Part shown: one piece after another, positions 46,511 through 55,317 of the stretch | How positions within the stretch are numbered: position 1 is the first letter of the stretch | Layout: each line of letters begins with the position of its first letter | NCBI RefSeq assembly: GCF_018613605.1 | Contig: NZ_JAGGPU010000011.1 | Location: forward strand, 1 to 64,000 | Source: Pedobacter sp. ISL-64 | GTDB lineage: Bacteria > Bacteroidota > Bacteroidia > Sphingobacteriales > Sphingobacteriaceae | DNA length: 64,000 bases | Reading direction: 5' to 3' | Notes under the pieces: generated by a model | The model's database searches: none | Told to the model about the DNA's origin: nothing | Seen by the model: the letters and a program-made list of their open reading frames with translations, nothing else | Program-made: the position numbers and the translations under genes

Positions 46511-47762
46511 GAGGTATCATACTAGTTAATTTTGATTCAGCAACTTGGAAGCCTGTTCTTGCGGCATAAGGAAAGGTTCTATTGTCCATCGGTGCGTCAA
46601 ATATTTCAAAATGAAGAACATCATCTAGCCAATCACAATTTTCGGATTCGCTAACGCCTAGCCAGGCATAAATAGAATAAGGTCCAGGTATAAATCTATT
46701 AAGTTTGATTTCACACCTGTAAGATGTTTCCTGTCCTTCAAATTTGATATATGGCTGTAGTTCTGGAATGGCTTCCATAATTGTTCCCCCTAAGCTTCCC
46801 TTTATGCCAAAAACAGCAAATGCATTTGGGTGCTTTGAAGTCGAATTGGTTTTAAAATCAATTGTAAGTGTTAACTCTGGTTGCTTGCCTGAAATACTAC
46901 ATTTTAAAAAACTAAAATGTGGATTCGTTAGCTTTCTTGTACTTTTCCAATTACAAATTGTATTCAGATTATGGCTTTGATAATGACGAACGGAAGAAGT
47001 TGCACCACCTAAAAAATCTAATAAGCCATCCTTAAGCACAATACCGCTTTTGCAAAGGTTCAATACGGCATCCATATTATGGCTTACAAAAAGCACCGTC
47101 CTGCCTTCGCCCTTGCTCACTTCACCCATTTTGCCTAAACATTTTTTTTGAAATTCAGCATCACCAACAGCTAATACTTCATCTACGATTAGCATTTCAC
47201 TTTCTAAATGCGCGGCAACGGCAAAGGCTAAGCGAACGTACATGCCAGAGCTGTATCTTTTTACTGGTGTATCTAAATAACGTTCTATACCTGCAAAATC
47301 TACAATTTCATCAAGCTTGCGCTGGATTTCCTTTTTACGCATGCCTAAAATAGCACCATTTAAAAAGATGTTCTCACGACCGCTCAACTCTGGGTGGAAA
47401 CCTGTTCCAACTTCAAGTAAACTTGCAATTCGGCCTTTGCCTGATATTTTACCGGTAGTAGGAGCAGTTACTTTACTTAATATTTTAAGTAGTGTGCTTT
47501 TCCCGGCACCATTTCTACCTATAATGCCTACCGCATCACCTTGCTCGATTTCGAAATTAATATCTTTTAAGCTCCATACTACATCGCTTTCACTTTTGGT
47601 ATTCTGATTATTGCTTTCGCCAATGCGTAAAAAAGGATCTTCCTTACCACGAATCCGTGCGTACCAACGTTCCAAATCGCGGCTAATGGTGCCTGTACCA
47701 ATTTGACCCAATTGATAGGCTTTACTTAGATTTTCTACTTTAATTGCAATATTTTTTGACAA
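46503..47762 (-). CDS. wzt: Polysaccharide ABC exporter, ATP-binding protein (Wzt type)
   Basis: ATPase subunit of a polysaccharide ABC exporter, 419 residues. Walker A GIIGRNGAGKSTLLKILS (about 80), signature YSSGMYVRLAFAVAAH (about 168), Walker B MLIVDEVLAVGD (about 189) and the switch His in LFVSHNMDAVL are intact. Beyond residue 250 a beta-rich C-terminal domain of about 160 residues follows. In Wzt homologues that domain recognises the modified end of the glycan before export. Its partner permease (48326-49180) is not adjacent: a four-helix-bundle gene and repeats lie between them. Symbol by function; the glycan is not identified. Confidence 0.93.
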   Translation of the reverse strand: MSKNIAIKVENLSKAYQLGQIGTGTISRDLERWYARIRGKEDPFLRIGESNNQNTKSESDVVWSLKDINFEIEQGDAVGIIGRNGAGKSTLLKILSKVTAPTTGKISGKGRIASLLEVGTGFHPELSGRENIFLNGAILGMRKKEIQRKLDEIVDFAGIERYLDTPVKRYSSGMYVRLAFAVAAHLESEMLIVDEVLAVGDAEFQKKCLGKMGEVSKGEGRTVLFVSHNMDAVLNLCKSGIVLKDGLLDFLGGATSSVRHYQSHNLNTICNWKSTRKLTNPHFSFLKCSISGKQPELTLTIDFKTNSTSKHPNAFAVFGIKGSLGGTIMEAIPELQPYIKFEGQETSYRCEIKLNRFIPGPYSIYAWLGVSESENCDWLDDVLHFEIFDAPMDNRTFPYAARTGFQVAESKLTSMIPHD

Positions 47763-47843
47763 TGTTTAGCGGCTAGGGGTTATAAAAGGAAGGTTATGGT
47801 TTAGGGGTTATGGATTAGCGGTTATGGGAGAGAGGTTAGGGGT
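47763..47843. repeat. Telomere-like array, G-rich on the plus strand
   Basis: Degenerate GGTTAG/GGGGTTA units (CGGCTAGGGGTTATAAAAGG, GGTTTAGGGGTTATGGATTA, GGTTAGGGGTTAG). On the minus strand it reads CCCCTAA, and the first TAA is the stop codon of the four-helix-bundle gene. It is in opposite orientation to the array at 48272. Confidence 0.8.
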
Positions 47844-48207
47844 TAGACTTATTAATCTGTGAATTTCTGAGCCCACTCAGCTTAATCGTTATGTTTTCAA
47901 TTTTCGATCGGTACGTTAAATATTCTTCGTCGGTTATATAATCAAGGTCCATGGCTGCGATTAAATGATTTAGGGTTCCGAGGGTAGTCGTATAAGCCAT
48001 ATTGGTATAATACGCTTTGTCTTTCATTGTGATTTTTCCTGATCCTTCTGCTAAACAAGCACCAATGCTGCTTGCTGACCTTTTAATTTGGCTAATCAAT
48101 CCAAATGTTTCTTCTTTCGGAAACTTAAGTGTTAATTGATAAATGTCTTTTCTAAAAGATCTGGATAGTTGCCAGACTTCTAATTTTTCAAATGAGTAGG
48201 TGTGCAT
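47836..48207 (-). CDS. Four-helix-bundle protein (S23 / bAvd-like)
   Basis: A 123-residue protein of the four-helix-bundle family once called 'S23 ribosomal protein' (TIGR02436), related to the accessory Avd protein of diversity-generating retroelements. Motifs: SFEKLEVWQLSRSFRKDIYQ, KFPKEETFGLISQIKRSASS and IGACLAEGSGK, all typical. There is no rRNA, reverse transcriptase or variable repeat nearby. It lies in the same direction between the two ABC exporter genes and is bordered by two telomere-like arrays in inverted orientation; its last residues and stop (Ser-Asn-Pro-stop) are encoded by the left array. It looks like an inserted unit rather than an exporter part. Function unknown. Confidence 0.9.
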   Translation of the reverse strand: MHTYSFEKLEVWQLSRSFRKDIYQLTLKFPKEETFGLISQIKRSASSIGACLAEGSGKITMKDKAYYTNMAYTTTLGTLNHLIAAMDLDYITDEEYLTYRSKIENITIKLSGLRNSQINKSNP

Positions 48208-48271
48208 ATTTCCTTATTTTTTATAGATGAAATAAATAAGGGATGATTGATATGAATATATAAACTTTTTA

Positions 48272-48328
48272 CTAACCCTTCTACACCCTAACCATTAACC
48301 TCCTAAACACTAACCCCTAAACCCTCTA
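48272..48328. repeat. Telomere-like array, C-rich on the plus strand
   Basis: Degenerate units CTAACCCTTCTACACCCTAA, CCATTAACCTCCTAAACACT and AACCCCTAAACCCTCTACAC. On the minus strand the array begins with the TAG stop codon of the permease gene and runs TTAGGGG toward the four-helix-bundle gene. Confidence 0.8.
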
Positions 48329-49180
48329 CACCGTATCAACAAAATTCCGTTCCACTTTATTAAAAACCACAGTACCAATTAACAGTAAAACTATAGTAAC
48401 AATTGTAGCGTAGCCTAAACTAAACCAACTAAAACTTCCTTCTCCTAAAAAGCCATACCTGAAGGTTTCGATAATTGGGGTCATTGGGTTGTATTTAATA
48501 ATCCAAGCATATTCGGGATATTTTTTAATCGCTTCGGATAAGGGATAAATTACCGTGGTGGCATACATCAGCAACTGTACACCAAAGCTAATCAGGAAAG
48601 CCAAATCTCTGTATTTGGTAGTCATGGCAGAAATAATCATGCCTGCACCCAAACCCAATAAAGCCATTAGTATTACAATTACCGGGAACAGGCAAATTGC
48701 CCAACTGATGTTAAAGTTTGCACCAGAAAAATAATAATAGGCCAATAAAATTAGAAATAAGAGCATTTGCACGCCAAATCGAACCAGATTGCTCACCACT
48801 ATACTTAATGGCATAATTAACCGTGGGAAATACACTTTGCCAAAAATGCCTGCATTATCTCTAAAAACAGATGATGTTTTAGTTAAGCAATCTGCAAAAT
48901 AATTCCATGCAGTAATGCCAGCCATATAAAATAAGGGTTTTGGTAAACCATCAGTAGATATGCCTGCGAGGTTGCCGAAAATAAAGGTAAAGATGATGGT
49001 AGTAAACAAGGGTTGAATAAAAAACCAGAGTGGCCCTAAAATGGTTTGTTTATAGAAAGAGACAAAATCTCTCCTGACCAACAACACCAACAAATCTCGG
49101 TATGCCCAAACTTCATGCAGTTTAAGATCAAACAAGGATGATTTAGCCTCAATGGTCCATTGCTGTTCTTCCTTAATCAT
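48326..49180 (-). CDS. wzm: Polysaccharide ABC exporter, permease (Wzm type)
   Basis: ABC-2 type membrane subunit, 284 residues with six hydrophobic segments. It starts with a cytoplasmic stretch containing LHEVWAYRDLLVLLVRRDFV, then YKQTILGPLWFFIQPLFTTI, the family hallmark of O-antigen/teichoic-acid exporters (Wzm/TagG). Helices continue with NYFADCLTKTSSVFRDNAGI, FPRLIMPLSIVVSNLVRFGV and YNPMTPIIETFRYGFLGEG. It works with the Wzt-type ATPase at 46503. Overlaps the GT4 gene upstream by eight bases. Export substrate: the locus glycan or its repeat unit, inferred. Confidence 0.93.
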   Translation of the reverse strand: MIKEEQQWTIEAKSSLFDLKLHEVWAYRDLLVLLVRRDFVSFYKQTILGPLWFFIQPLFTTIIFTFIFGNLAGISTDGLPKPLFYMAGITAWNYFADCLTKTSSVFRDNAGIFGKVYFPRLIMPLSIVVSNLVRFGVQMLLFLILLAYYYFSGANFNISWAICLFPVIVILMALLGLGAGMIISAMTTKYRDLAFLISFGVQLLMYATTVIYPLSEAIKKYPEYAWIIKYNPMTPIIETFRYGFLGEGSFSWFSLGYATIVTIVLLLIGTVVFNKVERNFVDTV

Positions 49181-50366
49181 AAATATTCGGTTTATTCACC
49201 TGTATGTTTTTTTGTTGATCCCTGCTAAATGCTGTATGATTAATTGAACCTTTTAAAATCAAGTTTTTGACCAACTGAAGATATTGAGCATATCCAAATG
49301 CCTGTATACATTTCTCCTGGAGGCTCTTTTTCTCATTGTCCGTTTGACTATGCTTTAGCATTACAGATATGCTACTCAGAATGCCTTGTTGATCGTCAGG
49401 ATCTACCAATAAACCAAGCGCCCCATTTTGAAGCGCATCTACACTGCCATCTTTATTGCCGGCAATAACCCTGAGGCCACTGGCCAGGGCTTCGATGAAT
49501 ACAATGCCGAAACCTTCTTTTTTACTGGGTAGTATAAAAAGATCAGACAATAAGAAATGTTCGGTAAGTTCAGCTTCATCAATAAAACCGATCATTCTGA
49601 TATGATCTTGAATTTGGTTCTTTGCAATTAAATCTTCTAGCCGTTTCTTTTCCACAGCATCCCATTTTCCACCCAAGAGGTAAACCAGGTTTGGGTGTTT
49701 CTCCAAGAGTTGTGGCAATAGCTCAATGGTGTGATCGTATCCTTTGTATTTCTCTGAAGAAGATAAGCGGGATAGCGAAAATAGCACCAAGTTTTCGCGA
49801 TTTAAATGGTAGCGATTCAATAAACGCTGTGGTTTTTCGAACTGGGTGGGCAGATAATAAAAGGGGTCAAGACAATTGTTTAATACTTCAATGTGATTTG
49901 CGGGAATGTGATGCATTTCCATAATTTTATCGGCAGTAAAATGACTTACACAAATAATCTTATCCAACTGGTTTAACATTTTGAGTTTGGAGTCGGATAA
50001 CTTTTTCCAAATTTCTATACCATGTGCCAATAAATAGATTCTTTTATGGGGATGTATTTTCTTGATGAAATAGACAATGTTGATTAAATGGATATGGCTT
50101 AATAAAATTACGTCTGCTTTTAATCCACTTAAAAAAGATTGCACCACGAAGCGTTCTTTGTTTCCATTAAAACCTTGAAACTGTTGTTTGCTCAGGTACC
50201 TGGAATCTCGGTCGGTATTTTTATCGTACATAGAATATACTGTCGATTGAACAAGCTCGTCTTCGCTTAAATCGTATAGTACACGGGATAAACTTCGGCA
50301 AACCTTTTCAATGCCACCAGTAAAACTAAATGTTTTAAGGGTTAAAAATAAAACCTTAACTGGCAT
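49173..50366 (-). CDS. Glycosyltransferase family 4
   Basis: A 397-residue GT-B retaining transferase from ATG 50366 (MPVKVLFLTLKTFSFTGGIE); an ATG at 50474 would add 36 residues that read as the shadow of the asparagine synthase tail. Seen: TGGIEKVCRSLSRVL, YLLAHGIEIWKKLSDSKLKM, LVLFSLSRLSSSEKYKGYDH, YLLGGKWDAVEKKRL and LPSKKEGFGIVFIEALASGL (E-x7-E). The chosen start overlaps the upstream stop by 11 bases, eight with the permease gene downstream. Confidence 0.92.
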   Translation of the reverse strand: MPVKVLFLTLKTFSFTGGIEKVCRSLSRVLYDLSEDELVQSTVYSMYDKNTDRDSRYLSKQQFQGFNGNKERFVVQSFLSGLKADVILLSHIHLINIVYFIKKIHPHKRIYLLAHGIEIWKKLSDSKLKMLNQLDKIICVSHFTADKIMEMHHIPANHIEVLNNCLDPFYYLPTQFEKPQRLLNRYHLNRENLVLFSLSRLSSSEKYKGYDHTIELLPQLLEKHPNLVYLLGGKWDAVEKKRLEDLIAKNQIQDHIRMIGFIDEAELTEHFLLSDLFILPSKKEGFGIVFIEALASGLRVIAGNKDGSVDALQNGALGLLVDPDDQQGILSSISVMLKHSQTDNEKKSLQEKCIQAFGYAQYLQLVKNLILKGSINHTAFSRDQQKNIQVNKPNIYD

Positions 50367-52143
50367 GATATATTCTGTATAAGGCCAGGGCAGAACTCCA
50401 GTGCAATTTGTTTTCTCCAAAGTTTTGCATGAGCGATTTTGCCCGTTTATTTGCATATCGTGATGGATCGGCAATATTACAGCTTTTTCTCATCCATTCC
50501 TGAAATGGGAAAGTAAAACCCATTTTCGATCTTTTCCATGTTTCTATTGGCAAATCTTCTTTGTAAGCCTCTACCAGGAGTTTTTTTTTCTGTTCGTAAC
50601 TGAATTTAATTTCGTTCGAGATAGAAAGCACCAGTTTAACAAAGTTGATATCAAGAAAAGGAACACGCACTTCAACACCATGGCTCATGCTCATAAAATC
50701 GGTATCCTTTAATAACTGATTTTGCATGTACATGTTAAATTCAAACCAACTTGCCCGAGTTTCGTTACTGGTTTTCTTTATTCCGGGATGAAGCGGGATT
50801 TCTTCCAGGCAATCGATAACCGTTTTCATATCGATGTCTAATAATTCAGCAATCACATCGGGAGAATAAACACCTCTTAAACAGAGGTACTCGCCAATAG
50901 GAGAGTTTAAACTGAGGTAATATAGTCGTTTAAACTTGGTGTTGTTGGAGAAACGCATACTCCTTAAAACGCTTTTACTTAACCAATTTAGGTTTTGTAT
51001 TTTATGTATCCGATCAAAGGAAGGGTAGCCTCCGAAAAGTTCATCGGCACCTAAGCCAGATAGCACCACTTTTATTCCTTGCTCTTTTGCCGTTTTACAA
51101 ACAAACCAGGTATTGATCCCATCATTTGTGGGTTGATCCATGTCTGTTAAGACGGTTTCAAAATTCTGTACGAAATCGCGATAGGTAATCAGCTGTTCAA
51201 TCTTTTTAATGTTTGTTTTTTGAAGTAAACTATTCCGTTGTTTTTTTTCGGAAAAATCTATTTCATTAAAATTGGCAGAAATACTCAATAACCGTTTGTT
51301 GTTATATTGATTAGCCAGTATGGTAATGATGCTTGAATCGAGACCGCCACTAAACAGGATACCGATATCAACATCCGAAATCATTTGTTGTTTGATAGAA
51401 TTCCCCAGCTGTTCACGAATCCTTTCTATAGCATAGGTTTCGTTTTTAATGTAAGAAGTACTTTCAAATTCATGGTAAGATTGAATAAAACGTTCAGCGC
51501 TTCTAATATTGTATTTCAGAAAACAGCCTTTCCCTAAGCTACATACATTTTTGAGGGTAGTATAGGGTTCAGGGATGTGGCCAAAAGCAAGGTAGTAGAT
51601 TCGCCAGTTATCATTTTCCTGGTAGATATCAGCGTGTTTGAATGCCTTTACTTCTGATGCAAAAGTTAAAGTTTCGTTAGCGAAATGATAATACAGTGGC
51701 TTGATCCCGTTTTGATCCCTTACGAGATATATACACTGATGCCGTTTATCAAAAATGCAGAATGCAAAAATACCATCCAGTTTTTCGAAAGCTTTTTCTC
51801 CCCAATGCTGATAGGCGTAAAGGATTACTTCGGTATCTGTTTTGGTTTTAAATATGTAACCTAAATTAATTAATTCGGTTCTAATTCGCTGATAATTATA
51901 AATTTCTCCATTGTAGGTAATCACCAGATCTTCTTTATGGCTTACCATCGGTTGGTGCCCACTCGAACTCAAATCTAAAATAGCTAGTCTACGGTTACCT
52001 ATACATAATGGTGTTTTTTCGGCAGCGTAAATACCATGATCATCAGGTCCGCCATGTTGCATACTATCGCACATGGCTTTCACCTGTTGATTAACTTTTT
52101 CGAACGAATTTTTGCTATTAATGATGCCTGCTATGCGACACAT
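50356..52143 (-). CDS. asnB: Asparagine synthase (glutamine-hydrolysing)
   Basis: Two-domain amidotransferase, 595 residues. Cys2 after the initiator Met (MCRIAGIINSKNSFEKV) is the glutaminase nucleophile, with QHGGPDDHGIY and RLAILDLSSSGHQPM typical of the Ntn domain. The synthetase domain has the PP-loop LFSGGLDSSIITIL (about 258-270) and VLSGLGADELFGGYPSFDRI. In surface-glycan loci AsnB paralogues commonly amidate a sugar carboxylate or another substituent rather than make asparagine; this one lies inside the operon, so that is plausible but unproven. It precedes the GT4 gene with a short overlap; 154 bases separate it from UpxY. Confidence 0.92.
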   Translation of the reverse strand: MCRIAGIINSKNSFEKVNQQVKAMCDSMQHGGPDDHGIYAAEKTPLCIGNRRLAILDLSSSGHQPMVSHKEDLVITYNGEIYNYQRIRTELINLGYIFKTKTDTEVILYAYQHWGEKAFEKLDGIFAFCIFDKRHQCIYLVRDQNGIKPLYYHFANETLTFASEVKAFKHADIYQENDNWRIYYLAFGHIPEPYTTLKNVCSLGKGCFLKYNIRSAERFIQSYHEFESTSYIKNETYAIERIREQLGNSIKQQMISDVDIGILFSGGLDSSIITILANQYNNKRLLSISANFNEIDFSEKKQRNSLLQKTNIKKIEQLITYRDFVQNFETVLTDMDQPTNDGINTWFVCKTAKEQGIKVVLSGLGADELFGGYPSFDRIHKIQNLNWLSKSVLRSMRFSNNTKFKRLYYLSLNSPIGEYLCLRGVYSPDVIAELLDIDMKTVIDCLEEIPLHPGIKKTSNETRASWFEFNMYMQNQLLKDTDFMSMSHGVEVRVPFLDINFVKLVLSISNEIKFSYEQKKKLLVEAYKEDLPIETWKRSKMGFTFPFQEWMRKSCNIADPSRYANKRAKSLMQNFGENKLHWSSALALYRIYHAS

Positions 52144-52260
52144 TGTTTTTTTATTGAATAAAATCTGGACTATTTATTCTGCACCGGATACAGCTTCGCC
52201 CCCTCAGTCACATCTTATTTTCAAAATGAACTGATTATTTTTTTATATATCTTGCTGAGC

Positions 52261-52300
52261 CCTATCTCACATCTCAGGTCTCACATCTCTTCTCTCCCTA
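52261..52300. repeat. GAGATGTGA short-period repeat at the UpxY stop codon
   Basis: CCTATCTCACATCTCAGGTC followed by TCACATCTCTTCTCTCCCTA. On the minus strand it begins with the TAG stop codon of the UpxY gene and reads GAGATGTGAGA twice. It is a second family of degenerate arrays placed like the TAACCCC arrays. Confidence 0.7.
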
Positions 52301-52801
52301 TAGCGGTTCTACAAAAGCTATCGATGTATTAATATTAATCGAATAGCCCATATTTTGTAAACGCAAAATAATACGTTGCTTATTGTGTACCGATACCAAT
52401 TCGGCAATTATGCCTTTAAAAGGTCCGGCTTTAATCAATACGCTTTCGCCCGGTTTAATGTCATAATCAATAAGCTCCAGATCGGCGTCTGTAGCGAGCA
52501 AGAGCTTAAGGTCATGGATTTGTTGATCAGGAATAGAAGCGACTTGGCTTGAGAAATAAATAAATCTGGCAACACCATTGGTCATCAAAACTTCTGCATA
52601 TTCTCTCGCCGAAATATACGCAAATAGATAAGATTTAATCAAGGGCTCTTCGACGATTTTTTTACGGTCGCTCCATTGCTTAACTACCTTTTTAAGAGGT
52701 AAATAAGTTTGAATTCCTTTTCTGTTCAATTCCTCGTTCGCTTTTTTTTCTGCTCTCGAACGTGTATAAACCGGATACCACCTGTAATGTTGATCTATCA
52801 T
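52298..52801 (-). CDS. UpxY-type transcription antiterminator (NusG-like)
   Basis: NusG paralogue, 167 residues, that keeps RNA polymerase going through a capsule operon. NGN domain: HYRWYPVYTRSRAEKKANEE, IQTYLPLKKVVKQWSDRKK, PLIKSYLFAYISAREYAEVL. The C-terminal KOW is clear: IKPGESVLIKAGPFKGIIAE followed by VHNKQRIILRLQNMG. In Bacteroides, UpxY is usually the first gene of the locus; here it is third, after wza and wzc. It has intergenic space on both sides (107 and 154 bases), so it may be the head of a second transcript. It explains how a 30-kb-plus operon could be read through. Confidence 0.93.
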   Translation of the reverse strand: MIDQHYRWYPVYTRSRAEKKANEELNRKGIQTYLPLKKVVKQWSDRKKIVEEPLIKSYLFAYISAREYAEVLMTNGVARFIYFSSQVASIPDQQIHDLKLLLATDADLELIDYDIKPGESVLIKAGPFKGIIAELVSVHNKQRIILRLQNMGYSININTSIAFVEPL

Positions 52802-52869
52802 TATACTATATCAATGATTAAACTCCATCTTCTAAATTAACCAATCTAAACAGTTAAGCGATTAACCTC

Positions 52870-52914
52870 TTCCATCTTACTTTTTCTAACCCCTAACCCC
52901 TAAACCAATTAACC
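52870..52914. repeat. Telomere-like TAACCCC array at the wzc stop codon
   Basis: CTAACCCCTAACCCCTAAAC then CAATTAACC. Read on the minus strand it follows the TAA stop of wzc as TTGGTTTAGGGGTTAGGGGT. Same family as the arrays at 23937, 47763 and 48272. Confidence 0.8.
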
Positions 52915-55317
52915 TTTTCTCTTCCAAAATTCCCACCAGCTCTTCTCATCATCGTAATAGCCACTTTTTCCATAACCAGTATAATTAGAGTAATAGTATG
53001 TTCCCGTATTACTATGTGCATAATTGGTGGTGTAAATGTTTGCATGTAACTTCTCATCACCAAATGAATTTAAAATAATGGCAATGTTATTTAGCCCATA
53101 CTCCTTTGATAAACGATCAGGAATGGTGGCGGCTCTGAATTTGGAAACACCTGAACGGATAATGAAGAGATTAATATCTGCTTTTCTAATGAGTGGTACA
53201 GAATCTGAAACCAGACCTACAGGAGCGGTATCAATAATGATATATTCATAACTTTTCCTAAGCTTTTCAATAAGGGTTGCCATCGATTTGTGATGCAACA
53301 ATTCTGAAGGATTTGGAGGCACTGGGCCAGAGGTGATGTAGTCGATATTGTGCCGCTCATCGGTAAAGATGATATCAGCTAAATCAGATTGTTTTGATAA
53401 ATAACTACTTAAGCCGATGTGATTGTCGGCGCCAAAGGCATAGTGGAGTTTAGATTTTCGTAAATCTGCGGCAATCAGGATTACCTTTTTATCAATAATG
53501 GATAGGGTACCTGCAAGATTTAAACTTACGAACGATTTTCCTTCTCCTGAAACCTCTGAGGTAATACAAATTACCTTAGTCTCCTGATCACTCGCCATGA
53601 AGCTTAGGTTTGTTCTCACCGATCTAACCGATTCGGCAAATATAGACTTAGGTCGTTCTATCGATAAAACGCTTTCACCAAGGCCAACTTTTTTAGGATA
53701 TTTTAAAATCACGCCAATAATTGGGGTTGCGGTTAGGCCCTCGATGGTTTCGATATCGTAGAGATAAGGATTTAATATCCTGACCAATAGAATTAAGCCC
53801 AGCCCCGAAAATAAACCCATAAATAAATAAGAGGAATAGATTTTCTTAGGCACGGGAGAAATCGGAAAAAAAGAAGGCTGTGCTACGCTGATAATTGTGG
53901 CACCCGAAATTACAGCTGCTGAGCTGATCTGAGCGGAGAGTTTTCGTTCAAACAGCATCGAAAACATGCGTTGGTTGATGTCGAAATTACTCTGCAATTT
54001 TGCGAAATCATTTTGTTTGGCCGGTATGCTGCCCAGTGCCTGATTTGCCTGGCCAATCTGTCCATTAATGTAACTGATTGTTTTTTGGTTACGCTCATGC
54101 AATAAACGGATATTGGTTACAATGGCCTGCTTTACTTCATTAATCTGCCGGTTAATATCCTGAATAGGCTGCGCATCGGCATTGAAATTCTGTAATTTAT
54201 TTTCTCTATTTAGGATCAGCCCATTGAGTTGCGCAATTAAACCAGTTAAGAGTGTGCTGTTGGTCCCTTCTAAATTAAGGTTCAGCTGGATCCGGTCCTT
54301 ATTGTTTTTTACCTGTGTTTCTAATTGCTGGATACCCAGTTCTTGCAGTTGTAATTCGGCAATCTGGTTTTGCAGATTGCTCAGTTTCGAATTTCCGAGC
54401 TGCCGATCGCTGGCGGGATCGATTAATTTATTATCGCTTTGAAAGCTAGAAAGTTTGTTGCCCGATTTATTCACCTGTGCATCTAAAAACGCAATTTGGC
54501 TATCCAGGTAATCTATAGTTTGTTTGGCCGACCTTTTTTTGAGGGTTGCATCATTCTTTACATATTGTTTAATAATCTCATTGAGCACATTAGCAGAAAA
54601 AACAGGATTGCTATCCGTGTGGGTAACGCCCATAATATTGGTGTTTTTCTCCTGTTCGAACACATTTAATCCCCCTGTAGCTCTGCCATACAAATCTCTA
54701 ATCCCATTGAATTTAAAACTGTAACTGCCGGTAGACGGAATTTCGGTTTTAACTATAAACACCATATTTCCGGTATTAATCGCTTGCCCATAACGATATT
54801 TTTTTGAACTCTGATTATTGTCGTCGCTACTCGATAATTCAAAGGTTTTGCTATCAACCGGCTTAGCAGAATAGGTAGCTCTACTGAAATCAACCGAATC
54901 CTGGGTTAAAATATCCACTTGAAAAGGCTGTTTCGGATAAAGTTCAGTCACACGTACCCTTCCTTCTAAATAGTAGCTGATTTTATAATCAAGATTCTTT
55001 AATGCATTTAAAATTACGTCTTCCGAACGCATAATGATTCCTTCAGTCTGAATCTGGTTTTGATTAAAGGGGCGATAATTTACAGGTGAGCCAGGAAGTG
55101 GCGGCATTTGTTGCTGCTGATCGCCATCTAACTTTAGCGAAGCAGAAGTAATATAAATAGGGGTAATGCTGCGTACATATAACCAGGCCATCACAAAACT
55201 GATCAATACCGTTCCGGCAACCCAATACCACCTGCTTAGAAAAATCAATGCGATTTTCCAGTAATTAATGGTTTGGTTGGCTAACTTCTTATTTTCGGTT
55301 TGTGTAGTATTATCCAT
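52909..55317 (-). CDS. wzc: Polysaccharide co-polymerase and tyrosine autokinase (Wzc type)
   Basis: Inner-membrane chain-length regulator with a fused BY-kinase, 802 residues. N-terminal TM after LFLSRWYWVAGTVLISFVMA, a periplasmic domain with long coiled coils (about 250-450), the GNVR-type block before the second TM (about 505-525), then the kinase: Walker A SEVSGEGKSFVSLNLAG (about 588), Walker A' VILIAADLRKSKL, Walker B YIIIDTAPVGLVSD (about 695). The C-terminus is a tyrosine cluster (YYYSNYTGYGKSGYYDDE), the autophosphorylation tail. Phosphorylation cycling drives polymer assembly with Wza and the Wzy-type polymerase. The one-base overlap with the wza stop is direct coupling. Confidence 0.95.
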   Translation of the reverse strand: MDNTTQTENKKLANQTINYWKIALIFLSRWYWVAGTVLISFVMAWLYVRSITPIYITSASLKLDGDQQQQMPPLPGSPVNYRPFNQNQIQTEGIIMRSEDVILNALKNLDYKISYYLEGRVRVTELYPKQPFQVDILTQDSVDFSRATYSAKPVDSKTFELSSSDDNNQSSKKYRYGQAINTGNMVFIVKTEIPSTGSYSFKFNGIRDLYGRATGGLNVFEQEKNTNIMGVTHTDSNPVFSANVLNEIIKQYVKNDATLKKRSAKQTIDYLDSQIAFLDAQVNKSGNKLSSFQSDNKLIDPASDRQLGNSKLSNLQNQIAELQLQELGIQQLETQVKNNKDRIQLNLNLEGTNSTLLTGLIAQLNGLILNRENKLQNFNADAQPIQDINRQINEVKQAIVTNIRLLHERNQKTISYINGQIGQANQALGSIPAKQNDFAKLQSNFDINQRMFSMLFERKLSAQISSAAVISGATIISVAQPSFFPISPVPKKIYSSYLFMGLFSGLGLILLVRILNPYLYDIETIEGLTATPIIGVILKYPKKVGLGESVLSIERPKSIFAESVRSVRTNLSFMASDQETKVICITSEVSGEGKSFVSLNLAGTLSIIDKKVILIAADLRKSKLHYAFGADNHIGLSSYLSKQSDLADIIFTDERHNIDYITSGPVPPNPSELLHHKSMATLIEKLRKSYEYIIIDTAPVGLVSDSVPLIRKADINLFIIRSGVSKFRAATIPDRLSKEYGLNNIAIILNSFGDEKLHANIYTTNYAHSNTGTYYYSNYTGYGKSGYYDDEKSWWEFWKRKG

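Noticed and set aside
47836..48207. Four-helix-bundle gene as a ribosomal protein or rRNA intervening sequence
   Set aside because: No rRNA gene is near, and the 'S23' name is a historical misassignment for this family.
50367..50474. N-terminal extension of the GT4 gene at 49173
   Set aside because: It lies within the asparagine synthase tail in another frame; the conserved protein starts at 50366.
23937..52914. TAACCCC arrays as CRISPR or true telomeres
   Set aside because: Units are 6-9 bases and degenerate, with no spacers of constant length and no cas genes; they lie inside a chromosome-like locus.
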